Source: UBA1447 sp964627535 | Lineage (GTDB): Bacteria > Bacillota > Clostridia > Oscillospirales > Acutalibacteraceae | Length of the DNA: 64,000 nucleotides | Assembly: GCA_964627535.1 (NCBI GenBank) | Contig: CAZVJW010000014.1 | Span: 1-64,000, forward strand | Reading direction: 5' to 3' | Position numbers and translations under genes: made by a program | Part shown: piece after piece, positions 18,156 through 28,684 of the stretch | Numbering within the stretch: position 1 is the stretch's first letter | Layout of the letters: each line of letters starts with the position of its first letter | Notes under the pieces: model-generated | Told to the model about the DNA's origin: nothing | Seen by the model: the letters and a program-made list of their open reading frames with translations, nothing else | Databases searched by the model: none

Positions 18156-19322
18156 TTGGCTGAAAAACGAGACTTTTATGAAGTGCTTGGTGTAAGCAAG
18201 AATGCGACCGAGGATGAGATTAAAAAAGCATACCGCCAAAAGGCGAAACAATTTCACCCTGATTTGAATCCGGGTGATAAGTCTGCCGAGGGAAAGTTCA
18301 AGGAAGCCAACGAGGCTTACGAAGTGCTTTCGGACACCGATAAAAAAGCGCGTTATGACCAGTTCGGCCATAAAGGAGTAGACCCTAATTTTGGTGCGGG
18401 CGGTGGTCCGGGCGGTGGCTTTGGCGGCGGCATGGACTTTGACTTAGGCGACCTTTTCGGCAGTATTTTCGGCGGTGGCGGTGGCGGCTTCGGCGGCAGG
18501 CAGGCAAATCCGAACGCTCCGCGCAGGGGCGAGGATGTTCAGGCAAGGGTAACAATATCCTTTGAGGAAGCGGCAAAGGGCTGCAAGCGTACGGTTGAGG
18601 CAAGTAAAATTGAGGTTTGCCCGGAATGTCAGGGCAGCGGAGCGGAAAAAGGCACCTCGCCTAAAACCTGCCCCGAATGCAACGGTAAAGGCCAGGTCAA
18701 TGCCCAGCAGCGTACGCCCTTCGGTGTTATTTCAACATCAAAAGCTTGCCCGAAGTGCGGCGGCAGAGGTAAGGTAATTGAAAAACCGTGCCAAAAGTGC
18801 CGCGGCGGAGGAAGGGTTTCAAAACACAGCAATATTGAAGTAAATATTCCGGCAGGTATTGATGACAGGCAAGTGCTTAATGTCAGAGGTGAGGGAAACT
18901 TCGGCGTAAACGGAGGCCCGGCCGGCGATTTACACGTGGCAATATTTGTTCGTCCGCACCCGTTCTTTGAGCGTGACGGTTATAATGTTTGGTGTGACTA
19001 CACCGTTAACTATTCGCAGGTAGTTTTGGGCGACAGCCTTTTTGTTCCGACACTTGACGGCAAAGTGAAGTTTGAGTTGCCGGCGGGCAGTCAACCGGGT
19101 GAAATATTCAGCCTGAAAGGGAAAGGAATTCAGATTCTGAACGGCAGAGGCAGGGGAGACCAGCTTGTCAGGATTGTTGTTGATGTACCCAAAAACTTGA
19201 ATCAGCACCAAAAGGATTTGCTCAAAGAGTTCCAAGCGTCGCTCGGCAGTAAAAGCTTTTCGAGCGGGGATAATGACGACGATGATAAACACGGCGGTAT
19301 ATTCGGAAAGAAAAAGAAATAA
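18156..19322 (+). CDS. dnaJ: Chaperone DnaJ (Hsp40)
   Basis: DnaJ (388 residues) delivers substrate to DnaK and stimulates its ATPase. The J domain carries HPD at residues 34-36. A glycine-rich linker follows. The zinc-finger domain has all four C-x-x-C-x-G-x-G repeats (CPECQGSG, CPECNGKG, CPKCGGRG, CQKCRGGG), and a C-terminal substrate-binding domain completes the protein. The start is TTG at 18156, supported by TAGGAG nine bases upstream and the normal opening MAEKRDFYEVLGV. It ends the operon, although a hairpin and a MITE lie between it and dnaK. Confidence 0.97.
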   Translation: MAEKRDFYEVLGVSKNATEDEIKKAYRQKAKQFHPDLNPGDKSAEGKFKEANEAYEVLSDTDKKARYDQFGHKGVDPNFGAGGGPGGGFGGGMDFDLGDLFGSIFGGGGGGFGGRQANPNAPRRGEDVQARVTISFEEAAKGCKRTVEASKIEVCPECQGSGAEKGTSPKTCPECNGKGQVNAQQRTPFGVISTSKACPKCGGRGKVIEKPCQKCRGGGRVSKHSNIEVNIPAGIDDRQVLNVRGEGNFGVNGGPAGDLHVAIFVRPHPFFERDGYNVWCDYTVNYSQVVLGDSLFVPTLDGKVKFELPAGSQPGEIFSLKGKGIQILNGRGRGDQLVRIVVDVPKNLNQHQKDLLKEFQASLGSKSFSSGDNDDDDKHGGIFGKKKK

Positions 19323-19339
19323 GAAATTTATGAGTTACA

Positions 19340-19377
19340 GCACCCCGGAAGAGAAAAGAATCTCTTTCGGGGTGCTT
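19340..19377 (+). terminator. Rho-independent terminator of the chaperone operon
   Basis: AGCACCCCGGAAGAGA pairs with TCTCTTTCGGGGTGCT around a short loop, followed by TTGCTTTT, 18 bases after the dnaJ stop. Confidence 0.85.
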
Positions 19378-19419
19378 TGCTTTTGGCTGAATGAGTTGAC
19401 TCCATTCAATGCCATCTGC

Positions 19420-19456
19420 CAGCGGCTTCAGCCGCAGCAGCAAGCTTGCTTGCTGA
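19420..19456. repeat. Two small hairpins of the intergenic repeat type
   Basis: GCGGC-ttca-GCCGC (19422-19435) is followed by AGCAAGC-tt-GCTTGCT (19439-19454). They resemble the short-loop hairpins of the composite repeats at 9.2 and 14.2 kb. A sequence AATGCAGAATAGTAT (19479-19493) matches half of the palindrome nested in MITE copies C and D. Confidence 0.45.
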
Positions 19457-19522
19457 TTAAAAATGTATCTACTTTTTTAATGCAGAATAGTATTATAATA
19501 TCAGAAAGTATGCAAAAAGAGT

Positions 19523-19550
19523 TTGACGTTTCAATAATATAGTGTATAAT
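19523..19550 (+). promoter_or_regulatory. Probable sigma-A promoter of the ROK-symporter operon
   Basis: TTGACG (19523-19528) and TATAAT (19545-19550) with 16-base spacing lie about 37 bases before the first possible start of the ROK gene. Confidence 0.65.
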
Positions 19551-19586
19551 ACTTTTGAAAGCCTGTTAAAAAAGATTTGTTAATCA

Positions 19587-20582
19587 ATGACGAATCGACT
19601 TTGGCCGGGGGTGTTTGCAGCGAACAGCGGCATGACAGCGATAAAGAACATTCATTTTAACGCAATTTTGGATGCGATGCGCAACCATCGCTGCACCGCC
19701 ATATCCGAAATTGCCGATGCGACGGGGTTAAGTATCCCGACCGTAAAAAAAGCAATTGATTCCGGCATGAGTATGGGTGTAGTTATTCCGGCCGATATCG
19801 CGCCTTCAACCGGCGGGCGAAAGGCGCAGCTCTACAACATCAACGCCGGTTATTGCCACACCCTGTACTTTGTGCTGGATGATGACGAACTGCATTTTGT
19901 GCTGAAGGATTTTGCGAACGGAGTATGCGAAAAAGGCGTTAAGACCGTTTCACTGCCCGGGTATTGCGGGGCAATTGAGAAAACATTCGCTTCGCTCCTG
20001 AAAAAAAACAATCCCATTACGGTTTTATGTATTGCTGTGCCCGCGATAACCGACAACGGCAAAATAATCGACTGGTTCTATAACCCATCATTAAACGGAT
20101 TTGATTTGAAGGGGTATTTTGAAAACAAATACAAAGTCGCCGTATCAGTCGAAAATGACATGAATCTGACCGCGCTGGCTGCAGCGGAATACTCCGAAAA
20201 TAATGAAGACACAACCCTTGCCACGCTGCAGTTCGGGCATAACGGCATAGGGCTGGGTCAAATTGTCAACGGTAAAATCCTGCGGGGTGCAAAAGGTTTC
20301 GCGGGAGAAATATCCTATTTACGGGACTCGCCGGAAGAGTCTGTTTCAGTAACCTACTGCGCCAAGATTGTCCGTTCGGCGATTGTTTTTACCAATCCGG
20401 AGCTGATTGTTTTTTACACGTCAAAGAAACAAATTCAAATAGAAGACATTATGCGTGAGGCAACAAAGGCTTTGCCGTTCTATGCGATACCGAAAATCAT
20501 CATATCGGACGATTACCCGGGGGATATATTCAAGGGGCTGGATATTATTTCAGCAGGGCTGAGGCTCGTCGCGTGGGTCTGA
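19587..20582 (+). CDS. Degenerate ROK-family transcriptional regulator
   Basis: This is a protein of about 331 residues with an N-terminal helix-turn-helix (about 35-80, AISEIADATGLSIPTVKKAI) followed by a ROK-type actin-like fold. The family sequences VENDMNLTALA and KGFAGEISYL are present. The sugar-kinase phosphate motif DxGGT is missing (AGYCHTLYFVLDDDEL in its place), as is the zinc-binding C-x-C-G-x2-G-C loop, so catalysis is unlikely. I read it as the sugar-responsive regulator of the following operon. The start is uncertain: ATG 19587, GTG 19611 and ATG 19632 are in frame and none has a good ribosome binding site. Confidence 0.75.
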   Translation: MTNRLWPGVFAANSGMTAIKNIHFNAILDAMRNHRCTAISEIADATGLSIPTVKKAIDSGMSMGVVIPADIAPSTGGRKAQLYNINAGYCHTLYFVLDDDELHFVLKDFANGVCEKGVKTVSLPGYCGAIEKTFASLLKKNNPITVLCIAVPAITDNGKIIDWFYNPSLNGFDLKGYFENKYKVAVSVENDMNLTALAAAEYSENNEDTTLATLQFGHNGIGLGQIVNGKILRGAKGFAGEISYLRDSPEESVSVTYCAKIVRSAIVFTNPELIVFYTSKKQIQIEDIMREATKALPFYAIPKIIISDDYPGDIFKGLDIISAGLRLVAWV

Positions 20583-20645
20583 CGCAGCAGCATTCCGGGC
20601 ACAGGATAAAACCTCGGGTAAAAGACAATGAACAGGGGCGTGGAA

Positions 20646-22370
20646 ATGAAGCAAAAGCTCAAAAAGCTTAGGCAATATGCAAGCCGGGAGCAAATCGCCA
20701 AGGGCAAGCTCTATGTCAAAACCTACTGGAACCATCCCAAAGAGGGCGAGTATGTTACCATCAAGGAATTTGTGGCCTTTTGCGTGAGCGCGTCGGGCGG
20801 GAACATATACGGGTATGTAGCGGGTTTCATCGGCTTTAACGCGGGTTTTTTCTGCGGTGCTATTATGGGCATATCTGTCATGGACTTCTATAAAATCGGC
20901 ATTATCGGCATGGTTTCCGGGTATGCGTTTACCTGGATGACACCGCTGAACATGCTGATTTATGAAAACTTCGGCCGTATTGAAAAGAAGGTGCGCAACT
21001 TTGCCCATATCGCAATGGGCTTTAAGTTGGTTCTCGGGGCTGTGGCATATTCCCTGCCGCCGGATACCTTTGAGAGCTTTTTGGTCGGGATACCGCAGAT
21101 TGTCGGCAATGTTCTTGTTATCAGTGTGTTCAATTTTTATTCGGATTGGTTTGTACGCTACAAGTTCAGCGAAAAATACGGCAGAGCCAAACCCTTTGTT
21201 CTGATCTATTCCGTTCCGATTTATTTGCTGCTGTGTGCCATTCCGTATGTCAACTACAACGCCTTCAGTTATTCAAGCAAGGTGGTTATCCTGCATTTTC
21301 TGTTCGGGCTGCTCGGGACGATGACCGCTGATTACGGTTCTACCATCGGGATGATTAACTTTATAACCCCGAACTCGCAGGAGCGGCAGAAATTTTTCTC
21401 TATCGCGCCGTTTTTTTACAACCTGCCGCAAACCATTTTATTTATGCTGTTCCCGCTGATGGCTTCGTTCACCGGCGGGTATACCAATCTGGCAACCTAC
21501 AAGGTATTTATCCCTATCCTGTGCGGCGTGGGTATGCTGATGAATTTATCCCTGGTGTTTGTCAAAGAGCGCGTGATTGAATTGAAAAAAGAGCTGCGCG
21601 TCAAAGTGACTTTCCTCAGGGGCGCCAAGCAGGTGCTGAGGAATAAATATCTCTGGATCCGCAACATATCCGGCTTAATCGGCTCATGGTCCGGAATAGC
21701 GGGCAACCTGATGACCTTGTTTTTTGTATATTCGCTGCGCCGCGAATGGTTGATGGGGTTTGTGACAACGGTTATTGTCATTCCCTGCAACTTTGGATTT
21801 TTTATTACGCCGATGCTTATAAAACGCTACGAACGGCGCGATGTCTATATTGCCGGAGCATTTGCCAACATTGCCCTGACGGTCGGCATCGCTTTTGCCG
21901 TTTTTACAAACAATCTGGTGCTTATGCTGGTGTTTATGGCGGCACGCAACTTTACCGGCGAGGTTTCCGGCGGCGCTTCCGGCGGTTTTGGCGGGGAAAT
22001 TATGGAATATCACCAGTGGCGCTTCGGCGAGCGTTGTGACTCGATTCAGGGCATCAGCGGATGGATTACCGGTCCCCTCGGGCAGGCAACCGGCTGGATA
22101 TTGCCGTTGATTCTGGCCTTAACAGGCTTTACCTCGGATTGGGATGTGTTGTATGATGACGCAGTCAGAAGTACCCTTTTAAATATTTATATCTGGGGGT
22201 CTATTTTGGGGAGCGTGCTGGGCACAGTGCCCTATTTCTTCTACGACATCACTAAAGAAAAACATAAAAAAATGATTGAGGAACTCAAAGAACGCCTCCG
22301 TGGCATTGAAGAGGGCGAAAGCTCGGCAGAACCGGTTGCAATTCTATTGGAGGTGGATGGCTGTGAATAA
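20646..22370 (+). CDS. GPH/MFS-type sugar symporter
   Basis: This encodes a 574-residue integral membrane transporter of the MFS_2/GPH type, with about twelve hydrophobic segments and the closing sequence WGSILGSVLGTVPYFFYDITKEKHKKMIEEL typical of the family in Clostridia. An amphipathic N-terminal extension of about 40 residues precedes the first membrane span. The ATG at 20646 is preferred over 20628 because AGGGG lies at suitable distance upstream. It follows the ROK gene by 63 bases and overlaps the next gene by 8, so the two are translationally coupled. It probably imports the sugar released by the downstream hydrolases; the substrate is not visible from sequence. Confidence 0.8.
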   Translation: MKQKLKKLRQYASREQIAKGKLYVKTYWNHPKEGEYVTIKEFVAFCVSASGGNIYGYVAGFIGFNAGFFCGAIMGISVMDFYKIGIIGMVSGYAFTWMTPLNMLIYENFGRIEKKVRNFAHIAMGFKLVLGAVAYSLPPDTFESFLVGIPQIVGNVLVISVFNFYSDWFVRYKFSEKYGRAKPFVLIYSVPIYLLLCAIPYVNYNAFSYSSKVVILHFLFGLLGTMTADYGSTIGMINFITPNSQERQKFFSIAPFFYNLPQTILFMLFPLMASFTGGYTNLATYKVFIPILCGVGMLMNLSLVFVKERVIELKKELRVKVTFLRGAKQVLRNKYLWIRNISGLIGSWSGIAGNLMTLFFVYSLRREWLMGFVTTVIVIPCNFGFFITPMLIKRYERRDVYIAGAFANIALTVGIAFAVFTNNLVLMLVFMAARNFTGEVSGGASGGFGGEIMEYHQWRFGERCDSIQGISGWITGPLGQATGWILPLILALTGFTSDWDVLYDDAVRSTLLNIYIWGSILGSVLGTVPYFFYDITKEKHKKMIEELKERLRGIEEGESSAEPVAILLEVDGCE

Positions 22371-23199
22371 AAAGGGGCAAAGCATCGCGCTGCTGATACT
22401 GGCTGTACTCATAATATCCGGTTTTTCCGGCTGCAGTCTTAGGACCTATGAGAATATGCGATATACTGTCAAAGATAACACCGTTATTATCCGCACATAC
22501 AAGGATAAAACGACGGTAACCACGCTGGAAATACCCGATGAAATCGGCGGTATGCCGGTTGTAAAAGTCGAAAACTTCGGCGCATTTAACGCGCCGAGTC
22601 TTAAAACCATAAAAATCGGCAAAAATGTCCGCGAAATCGGACCGTGGGCGTTCACCAACAATACCTCGCTGCAAGATTACATTGTTGACCCGGGCAACGA
22701 GCATTTTACTGCGGTTGAAGGGGTGCTTTTCAGCAAAGATATGAAAACGCTTGTCTATTACCCAATAAAAAAAGGTGTAACAACGGATAAAGACGGTAAA
22801 ATAACAGGCAACGCAAGCTATACTGTCCCTGCCGGTGTGGAAACAATACGCACCAAGGCCTTCTATAAGTGCGGGAATCTGGAAATGGTGATGCTGCCCG
22901 CAAGCCTTGTGTCTATCGAAGAAAGAGCGTTCAGCAGGGCGGGGGCATTGAAGGCGCTGAAACTGCCGGACAGCCTGCAGTTTATCGGCAAGGACGCGTT
23001 TGCTTTCTGCACCGGTTTAACGGAAATGACTGTGCCGAAAACTGTGAACCGGATTGATGAGTATGCCTTTTACAGCTGCACTTCCATTAAGAAAATGACA
23101 ATGCTCTGCAAAGAAGAAAACATGACACTCGGCAACAAATGGTTTCCCTCGAAAAACGGTCTTGAAATGGATGATTTAATTATTACATGGGCTGATTAG
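22363..23199 (+). CDS. Leucine-rich-repeat (BspA-type) lipoprotein
   Basis: This is a 278-residue predicted lipoprotein. A hydrophobic signal (ALLILAVLIISGF) ends in the lipobox FSGC, giving a lipidated cysteine near residue 24. Five to six BspA-type LRR units follow (for example LKTIKIGKNVREIGPWAF and LTEMTVPKTVNRIDEYAF). The start is GTG at 22363, since GGAGG lies nine bases before it; an ATG six bases earlier is too close to that site. It overlaps the symporter stop by 8 bases. Its place between a transporter and glycosidase-like genes suggests a surface binding role, which is inference. Confidence 0.78.
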   Translation: MNKKGQSIALLILAVLIISGFSGCSLRTYENMRYTVKDNTVIIRTYKDKTTVTTLEIPDEIGGMPVVKVENFGAFNAPSLKTIKIGKNVREIGPWAFTNNTSLQDYIVDPGNEHFTAVEGVLFSKDMKTLVYYPIKKGVTTDKDGKITGNASYTVPAGVETIRTKAFYKCGNLEMVMLPASLVSIEERAFSRAGALKALKLPDSLQFIGKDAFAFCTGLTEMTVPKTVNRIDEYAFYSCTSIKKMTMLCKEENMTLGNKWFPSKNGLEMDDLIITWAD

Positions 23200-23262
23200 G
23201 CAGGCTGACAGCTTTATTTGATCTTTTTCACAAATGATTTTTACATATCCGGAGGGGTTATT

Positions 23263-26200
23263 ATGATATACAGAACCGCAACTCAATCTTGGGAGTTAAG
23301 CAACGGGTTTGGCAACCACCGCGTTATGGTAACGGTGCCGGCTGCCGCAAAATATGCCGTTGCGGATATCCCGCTAAGAAGGCGTGACCTTCAGCCGGAG
23401 CTTATCGGCATGCGCGTGGTTCATATGGAAAGCGGAACCGAAACTAAAAATGTAAAAATATTAAAAATAAATCGCGAGAAATGCTCCGTATTGTTCGAAG
23501 CGCCCGATGCGGAGCAACACGCCATTTATTATATGCCTTTTACCATAACCGGCGAGGCATGGTACTTTCCGGTTGTCAATTATATGAAAATCGAAGAGAT
23601 GCAGCCTGACCCCGTATGGCTTAATTCCTATAACGGTCTTGCGCAGCCGGCAACGGTTGATGCCATTGAGTGCCGCACGGAGTTTGACAGTTTTTATCCG
23701 ATGGAAGTGCCCATGACACAGCAGGAGTACATGGATTTTGTGAAACCGTTCGAACATCAGCCCTTTATGGTGGTAGCCGAGGACCGTTATCATCCAATCA
23801 TGATGTATCGTGAATTTCCGGAAATCTGGAAGGAACGGAAAAACCTTTTGAGTTTGGATGGCAGAGCCGCAAAAAATGAATATTATACGTTTCAGATAGC
23901 CGTCTATGCCTTTGAAGACCTTGATGATATTGAAATTACATTCCAAAATGAAACAGGGAAACTTTATGATAATGATGTCTGTGCCTGTTTTAATGACGGC
24001 GGCGTTGACTGGAACGGGCGGAGATTTAAAAGCAAAATCAGCATGAAAAAGGGAGATCTTCTACCTCTTTGGTGCGGAGTCGATGTTGAAAAAACAAAAC
24101 AGGACACCGGCTGGAAGTCGATGCTGCGATTAAAGCAAACGCAGAAACCCAAACAGCGCGAATTACCCTTCAAATCAGCGATGAATTCCTTGATAATAAG
24201 GGAGACAATGAAATCGAAAACCTGACCCGGCTGCGCTGGCTTGATTCAGCCATAGGCTTGGATGACGAATATGCCCACGGCTATGAGCCGGTTGAAGTGA
24301 ACGGTCTTGATCTTTCAGTTCTTGGCAGAAAGGTTCGTTTTGACGACGACGGTTTACCGGCGGAAATAGTCAGTTTCTTTAAACAGGACTGTTCCGGTGT
24401 TTCCGGCATGGCTTATCCGGTTCTCGCTTCTCCCATTCAGTTTACAGTGATGCAAAATACCCTTCCTCTTATTCTTGAACCGGCTGGTGCGGAAATTGTA
24501 CGCCGGGGCAGCGGCAGTGTGCAAATTACCGGCGGGATGTTGAACGAAATCCTTTCCGTCAACACGGAAACACTATGGAATATGACGGGCATCTTGATAC
24601 GATTATTACCGTCACAGCCCTGCAAAGTATTGACCTTGATGATATATCGCTGCTTATCCCGTATGAAAAAAGCGCGGCAACCTACATGGTTGGCATGGGT
24701 GCGGAAGGCGGAACCCGTCGAGCAGCCTGGCAATACAAATGGCAGAAGGACAGGGCCAATAACTGCTTGTGGCTCGGTTCGACAAATGTTGGGCTGCACA
24801 TAAAACTCAAACATACACAGGATGTGTGGGAGTTATACAATTATGAAAAAATCGGGCTGCCGGATAGTTGGGACAACGGCGGCAGGGGCTGGGTCAGTGT
24901 AAAAGAAAACAAAAACAGCGTCGATTTCCTCGCGTCATCAGGAACCCGCCGGCTTGAGCCCGGGCAAAGCATCCGTTTCCGTTACTCGCTGATTGTTACA
25001 CCGCTTAAAAACATTGATTACAAAAAGCATTGGGAAACAAGGTATCATCATATTGACACCTGGTCCCGCCCGATTCCACCGCTGCATGAAACCGTCGAGG
25101 CGGGGGCGCACGCTGTTATTTTGCATCAGGGCGGCCCGCTGCTTCCCTTCATCAACTACCCGTTTTATTTTACGGATAAATTAAAAGAACAGATTGATCA
25201 TGCGCATATGCTGGGTATTGCCTACAAATTTTATTACACGGTGCGGGAACTCTCAAACCACGCGAAGGAGTTGCCGGCGCTGCGCAGTTTAAAGAGTGAG
25301 ATTCTGCGGGAAGGCCCCGGATTTCATCTGGCTGACAACTTTTCCCCGGAAAGAAGTACACTGATGACAGGCGGACCCTGGCTGTCAGAGCATATGGTGG
25401 AAGGGTTTATACCGGCTTGGCAGTCTCTTTTGGCCGATAAAGACTACGATTCTTCCGTCGCCACAACTGGGTTGTCCCGCTGGCACAACTATTACCTGGA
25501 GGGGCTTTCCTGGCTGATAAAAGAACTGGGGCTGGACGGGATATATCTCGACGGCGTCGGGTACGACAGGCAGATTATGAAGCGGGTCAGAAAAGTAATG
25601 GATTACGCGAAGCCGGGCAGCTTAATTGATTTTCACTCCGGCAACAATTACGAACCAGCCTACGGCTTGGGCAACCCGATTTGCACCTACCTTGAATTAA
25701 TGCCTTCGGTGGATAGCCTCTGGCTGGGCGAAGGGTTTGATTATGAGGCAAAGCCGGCTGATTACTGGCTGGTGGAAGTGTCCGGTATTCCGTTCGGATT
25801 AATGGGTGAAATGCTCCAAAACGGCGGTAATATGTGGCGCGGTATGTTGTTTGGCATGACCTGCCGTTACGGATGGCAGCAAGGAGGAGATCCTACCCCG
25901 ATATGGCGTTTCTGGGATGACTATCATATCGAAGAAGCAGAGATGTTCGGGTTTTGGAACCCTGAATGTCCTGTTTCCTGCGGCAACAGCAATGTAAAAG
26001 CAACCGCGTATGTTTCCAAAAGATATGTGATAATCGCGGCGGCATCGTGGGACTGCACAACAAAACACGAAGGTTCCGGCAACACAGGTGCGGCAAACAA
26101 AACCGTTATCAATATCGACACCAAAGCAATGGGGCTTACGGAGAGCTTTGCTCTGCGATGCCCGGCCATTAAGGACTTTCAGGAGGAGACTTCATACCGT

Positions 26201-26269
26201 CACGGCGAAATGATCCCCATTGAACCGGGAAAAGGTAAAATATTGATTATCGACAGACCCGTCGGTTAA
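23263..26269 (+). pseudogene. DUF6067-like glycoside hydrolase, broken by two frameshifts
   Basis: Three consecutive frames together encode one protein of about 1000 residues resembling DUF6067, a large glycosidase-like family. Frame one runs from ATG 23263 (GGAGGGG upstream) to about 24117. Frame two carries ITLQISDEFLDNKGDNEIEN and runs from about 24118 to about 24566. Frame three carries MEYDGHLDT and runs to 26269. Each junction is explained by loss of a single G (TGGAAG|TCGAT and ACACGG|AAACAC). The C-terminal part keeps family-like sequences HQGGPLLPFINYPF, GLDGIYLDGVGYDR and SGIPFGLMGEM. No signal peptide is seen, so it is probably cytoplasmic. It may be a decaying gene, or an intact gene with two sequencing errors. 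Confidence 0.75.
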
Positions 26270-26316
26270 TCGGTTGAAGAGTATTGCATGAAAAATACAA
26301 AATATCGGAGGAAAAA

Positions 26317-28659
26317 ATGATGACATTTAGATCAAGCTTTACCGAAATCACTCTTGATGAAACCGGATTTATCTTGTCTGTCAAAGCAGACGGAAAAGAA
26401 GTCTTGCTCAAAAGCGAAAAGAGCCCGCTTGTTTCCCTGTTGGCGGGGAACAAAATACTGGAACCCGCAAAAGCGGAGATGAAAGAGGATATCATAACCG
26501 TCTTTTTTGAAGGCGGCCGCAATGTGTGCCTGAAGGTTGTTGAAAGCGATGTTTGTGTCACCTTTGAAGCTGTCGAGGTACCGGAGGATGCGGATGCCTT
26601 GATGTTCGGCCCCTTATTCGTCACCCTTGACGAGGTCGTGGGCGATATCATCGGTATCTGCCAGGGAGAAGAGGTTGCTTTCGGTATCCAGACGCTTAAC
26701 ATCAAAACCGTACAAGGTGTTCCGCAGGAATACGCCGGCGCTTTAAAGGAAAAGGTAAAATACAAGCAAGAAAGCACCGAAATATCCGTCGGCGGTTTTG
26801 CCGAAACGGCGCGCGCCGCAGCAAGAGTGGAAGGCGGCGCGGTTCTGCAGTTTTCCTGCCGCCGGCGCGATCGGGTGGAATTCAGAGAGGTCAACGGCGT
26901 GAAGGATTGCCTGGTGCTGCCCGTCAAAGGCGAAGACGCGTTTATAAAAGGTGCAAAGCTGGCGTTTTTTGCCTGCAAACAGAACGACGCTTTGACAAGA
27001 ATCGGCGAAATCGAGTTAGAGCAGGGGCTGCCGCACCCGATGATTGAAGGCGAATGGGGCAAGGTATCACGCGGGGCGATGCGGTCATACCTGATATCCG
27101 GTTTTTATGAGGATGATATCGATTTTGTAATCGAAAAGGCGAAAATCGCGGGCTTTAAATATATCTACCACGACGGTCCTTTCCAAAGCTGGGGGCACTT
27201 CACATGGAACGAGGACGGCTTCCCCCGCGGGGATGAGCAGATTAAAGAAATTGTGGATAAATGCAGAGAAAACGGCATTTTGATGGGTGTTCACACCCTT
27301 ACGAACTTCTTGAACACCAACGATGCTTATGTGACCCCCGTGCCGAGCGAACACCTGCTTAAACAGGGGCAGTTATATATGATGGATGATATTGACGAAA
27401 TACAAACCGAAATTTTAATCAAAAAATCACATTATTTCGATACGCCGCTTACCCTCAATGCCATGCAGTGCGAAAACGAACTGATTTCCTTCGGTTCGTT
27501 TGAAGAGAAGGACGGCTGCTATCTGCTCAAAAACTGCCGGCGGGGTGAATTCGAAACGGTAAAGAGCTGCCACAAAAAGGAAGCGCCGCTTTATAAACTC
27601 TGGGATTATCCTTATAACACTTTATTCCCGGATTTGGAGCTTCAAGATGAATTCAGCGACAGAATCGTTGAAATATTCAACAAAACAGGCCTGAGCCAGA
27701 TATCTTTCGACGGGCTGGAGGGCTGCGACTACACCGGGCACGATGAATACGCGCACACCAGATTTTCCATCCGTTGCTATAACGGCTGGGACCATACGGT
27801 TATCAACGACGCCAGCGGCCTGCATCATTTTACCTGGCACATGAACACCCGCATGAACTGGGGCGAGCCCTGGGGCGAAGCGATGCGCACCGGCCAGGTG
27901 GAATACCGCATCAAAAACCAGCATTTCTTCCGCCGTAACTTGTTTCCGCGGATGCTCGGCTGGTTCCTAATAAGGCTTGCGGAGAAGAAATTTGAATGCT
28001 CAACCCTTGAGGACCTTGAATGGGCTTTGTCGGAATCCGCGGGCTTTGACGCCGGCTACGGCATGACCATCGGCGTACCCACCTTGCACCTTCATGGTCA
28101 GATAGACAAACTCTTGAGCGCCATCAACTATTGGGATACACTGCGCCTCGCGGATGCTTTTTCGGAGGAACAAAAAGAAAAACTGAAGAAACCGGAAACG
28201 GAATGGCACTTGGAAAAGGATGCTGACAATTCCTATCTGCTCTATCCGATGGAAATTTCAAAACCGTATATCTGCAACCTGGCTGAAATGCAGCCCGGGC
28301 AGCCGGGTGGTTCGGACTGGTCCGTTACAAATAATATGGAAGCGGGCTTTTCGATCCGTCTTTATAATGAAGGCGAGGGGAGTATCGCCAATCCTTCCTT
28401 CAAAACCGCGGGCGGTACTATTAAATTCAACTGCACCATAGCCGAAAATCAATATTTGCTTTATTCTTTTGACGGGAAAGCGGAACTGACCAATAAGAAT
28501 TTTGTAACAATTGAAAATGTTGAAGTCGCCGGAACCGCCGCGCTTCCCAAAGGCACCTCAGCGGTAGCTTTTTCCTGCGATCACGATAAATACGAAACCC
28601 CGGAATTATCGGTAAGGTTTATCACAAGAGGGAACCCGGACAGAATCATATGCAAATAA
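26317..28659 (+). CDS. Large TIM-barrel glycoside-hydrolase-like protein, family not recognised
   Basis: This is a protein of about 780 residues without a signal peptide. The first 240 residues look beta-rich, like a galactose-mutarotase-type domain. Residues 255-620 resemble a TIM barrel of retaining glycosidases: YHDGPFQSWGHF, ILMGVHTLTNFLN and QISFDGLEGCDYTGHDEY, where the aspartate in SFDGLEG is a candidate catalytic residue. A beta-rich C-terminal part follows. GGAGG lies five bases before ATG 26317, which has a second ATG immediately after. The gene follows the DUF6067 gene by 47 bases, in the symporter operon, so cytoplasmic breakdown of an imported oligosaccharide is the likely role. 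I cannot assign a CAZy family. Confidence 0.65.
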   Translation: MMTFRSSFTEITLDETGFILSVKADGKEVLLKSEKSPLVSLLAGNKILEPAKAEMKEDIITVFFEGGRNVCLKVVESDVCVTFEAVEVPEDADALMFGPLFVTLDEVVGDIIGICQGEEVAFGIQTLNIKTVQGVPQEYAGALKEKVKYKQESTEISVGGFAETARAAARVEGGAVLQFSCRRRDRVEFREVNGVKDCLVLPVKGEDAFIKGAKLAFFACKQNDALTRIGEIELEQGLPHPMIEGEWGKVSRGAMRSYLISGFYEDDIDFVIEKAKIAGFKYIYHDGPFQSWGHFTWNEDGFPRGDEQIKEIVDKCRENGILMGVHTLTNFLNTNDAYVTPVPSEHLLKQGQLYMMDDIDEIQTEILIKKSHYFDTPLTLNAMQCENELISFGSFEEKDGCYLLKNCRRGEFETVKSCHKKEAPLYKLWDYPYNTLFPDLELQDEFSDRIVEIFNKTGLSQISFDGLEGCDYTGHDEYAHTRFSIRCYNGWDHTVINDASGLHHFTWHMNTRMNWGEPWGEAMRTGQVEYRIKNQHFFRRNLFPRMLGWFLIRLAEKKFECSTLEDLEWALSESAGFDAGYGMTIGVPTLHLHGQIDKLLSAINYWDTLRLADAFSEEQKEKLKKPETEWHLEKDADNSYLLYPMEISKPYICNLAEMQPGQPGGSDWSVTNNMEAGFSIRLYNEGEGSIANPSFKTAGGTIKFNCTIAENQYLLYSFDGKAELTNKNFVTIENVEVAGTAALPKGTSAVAFSCDHDKYETPELSVRFITRGNPDRIICK

Positions 28660-28684
28660 ATCTATGCTGCGCGGGAGGTTAAAG

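Noticed and set aside
20962..22110. Several plus-strand frames of 60-120 codons inside the second symporter gene
   Set aside because: They are out-of-frame shadows of a membrane protein gene with good coding sequence in the main frame.
24258..24803. Separate 181-residue gene within the DUF6067-like region
   Set aside because: Its frame continues upstream and downstream family sequence through single-base shifts, so it is the middle part of one broken gene.
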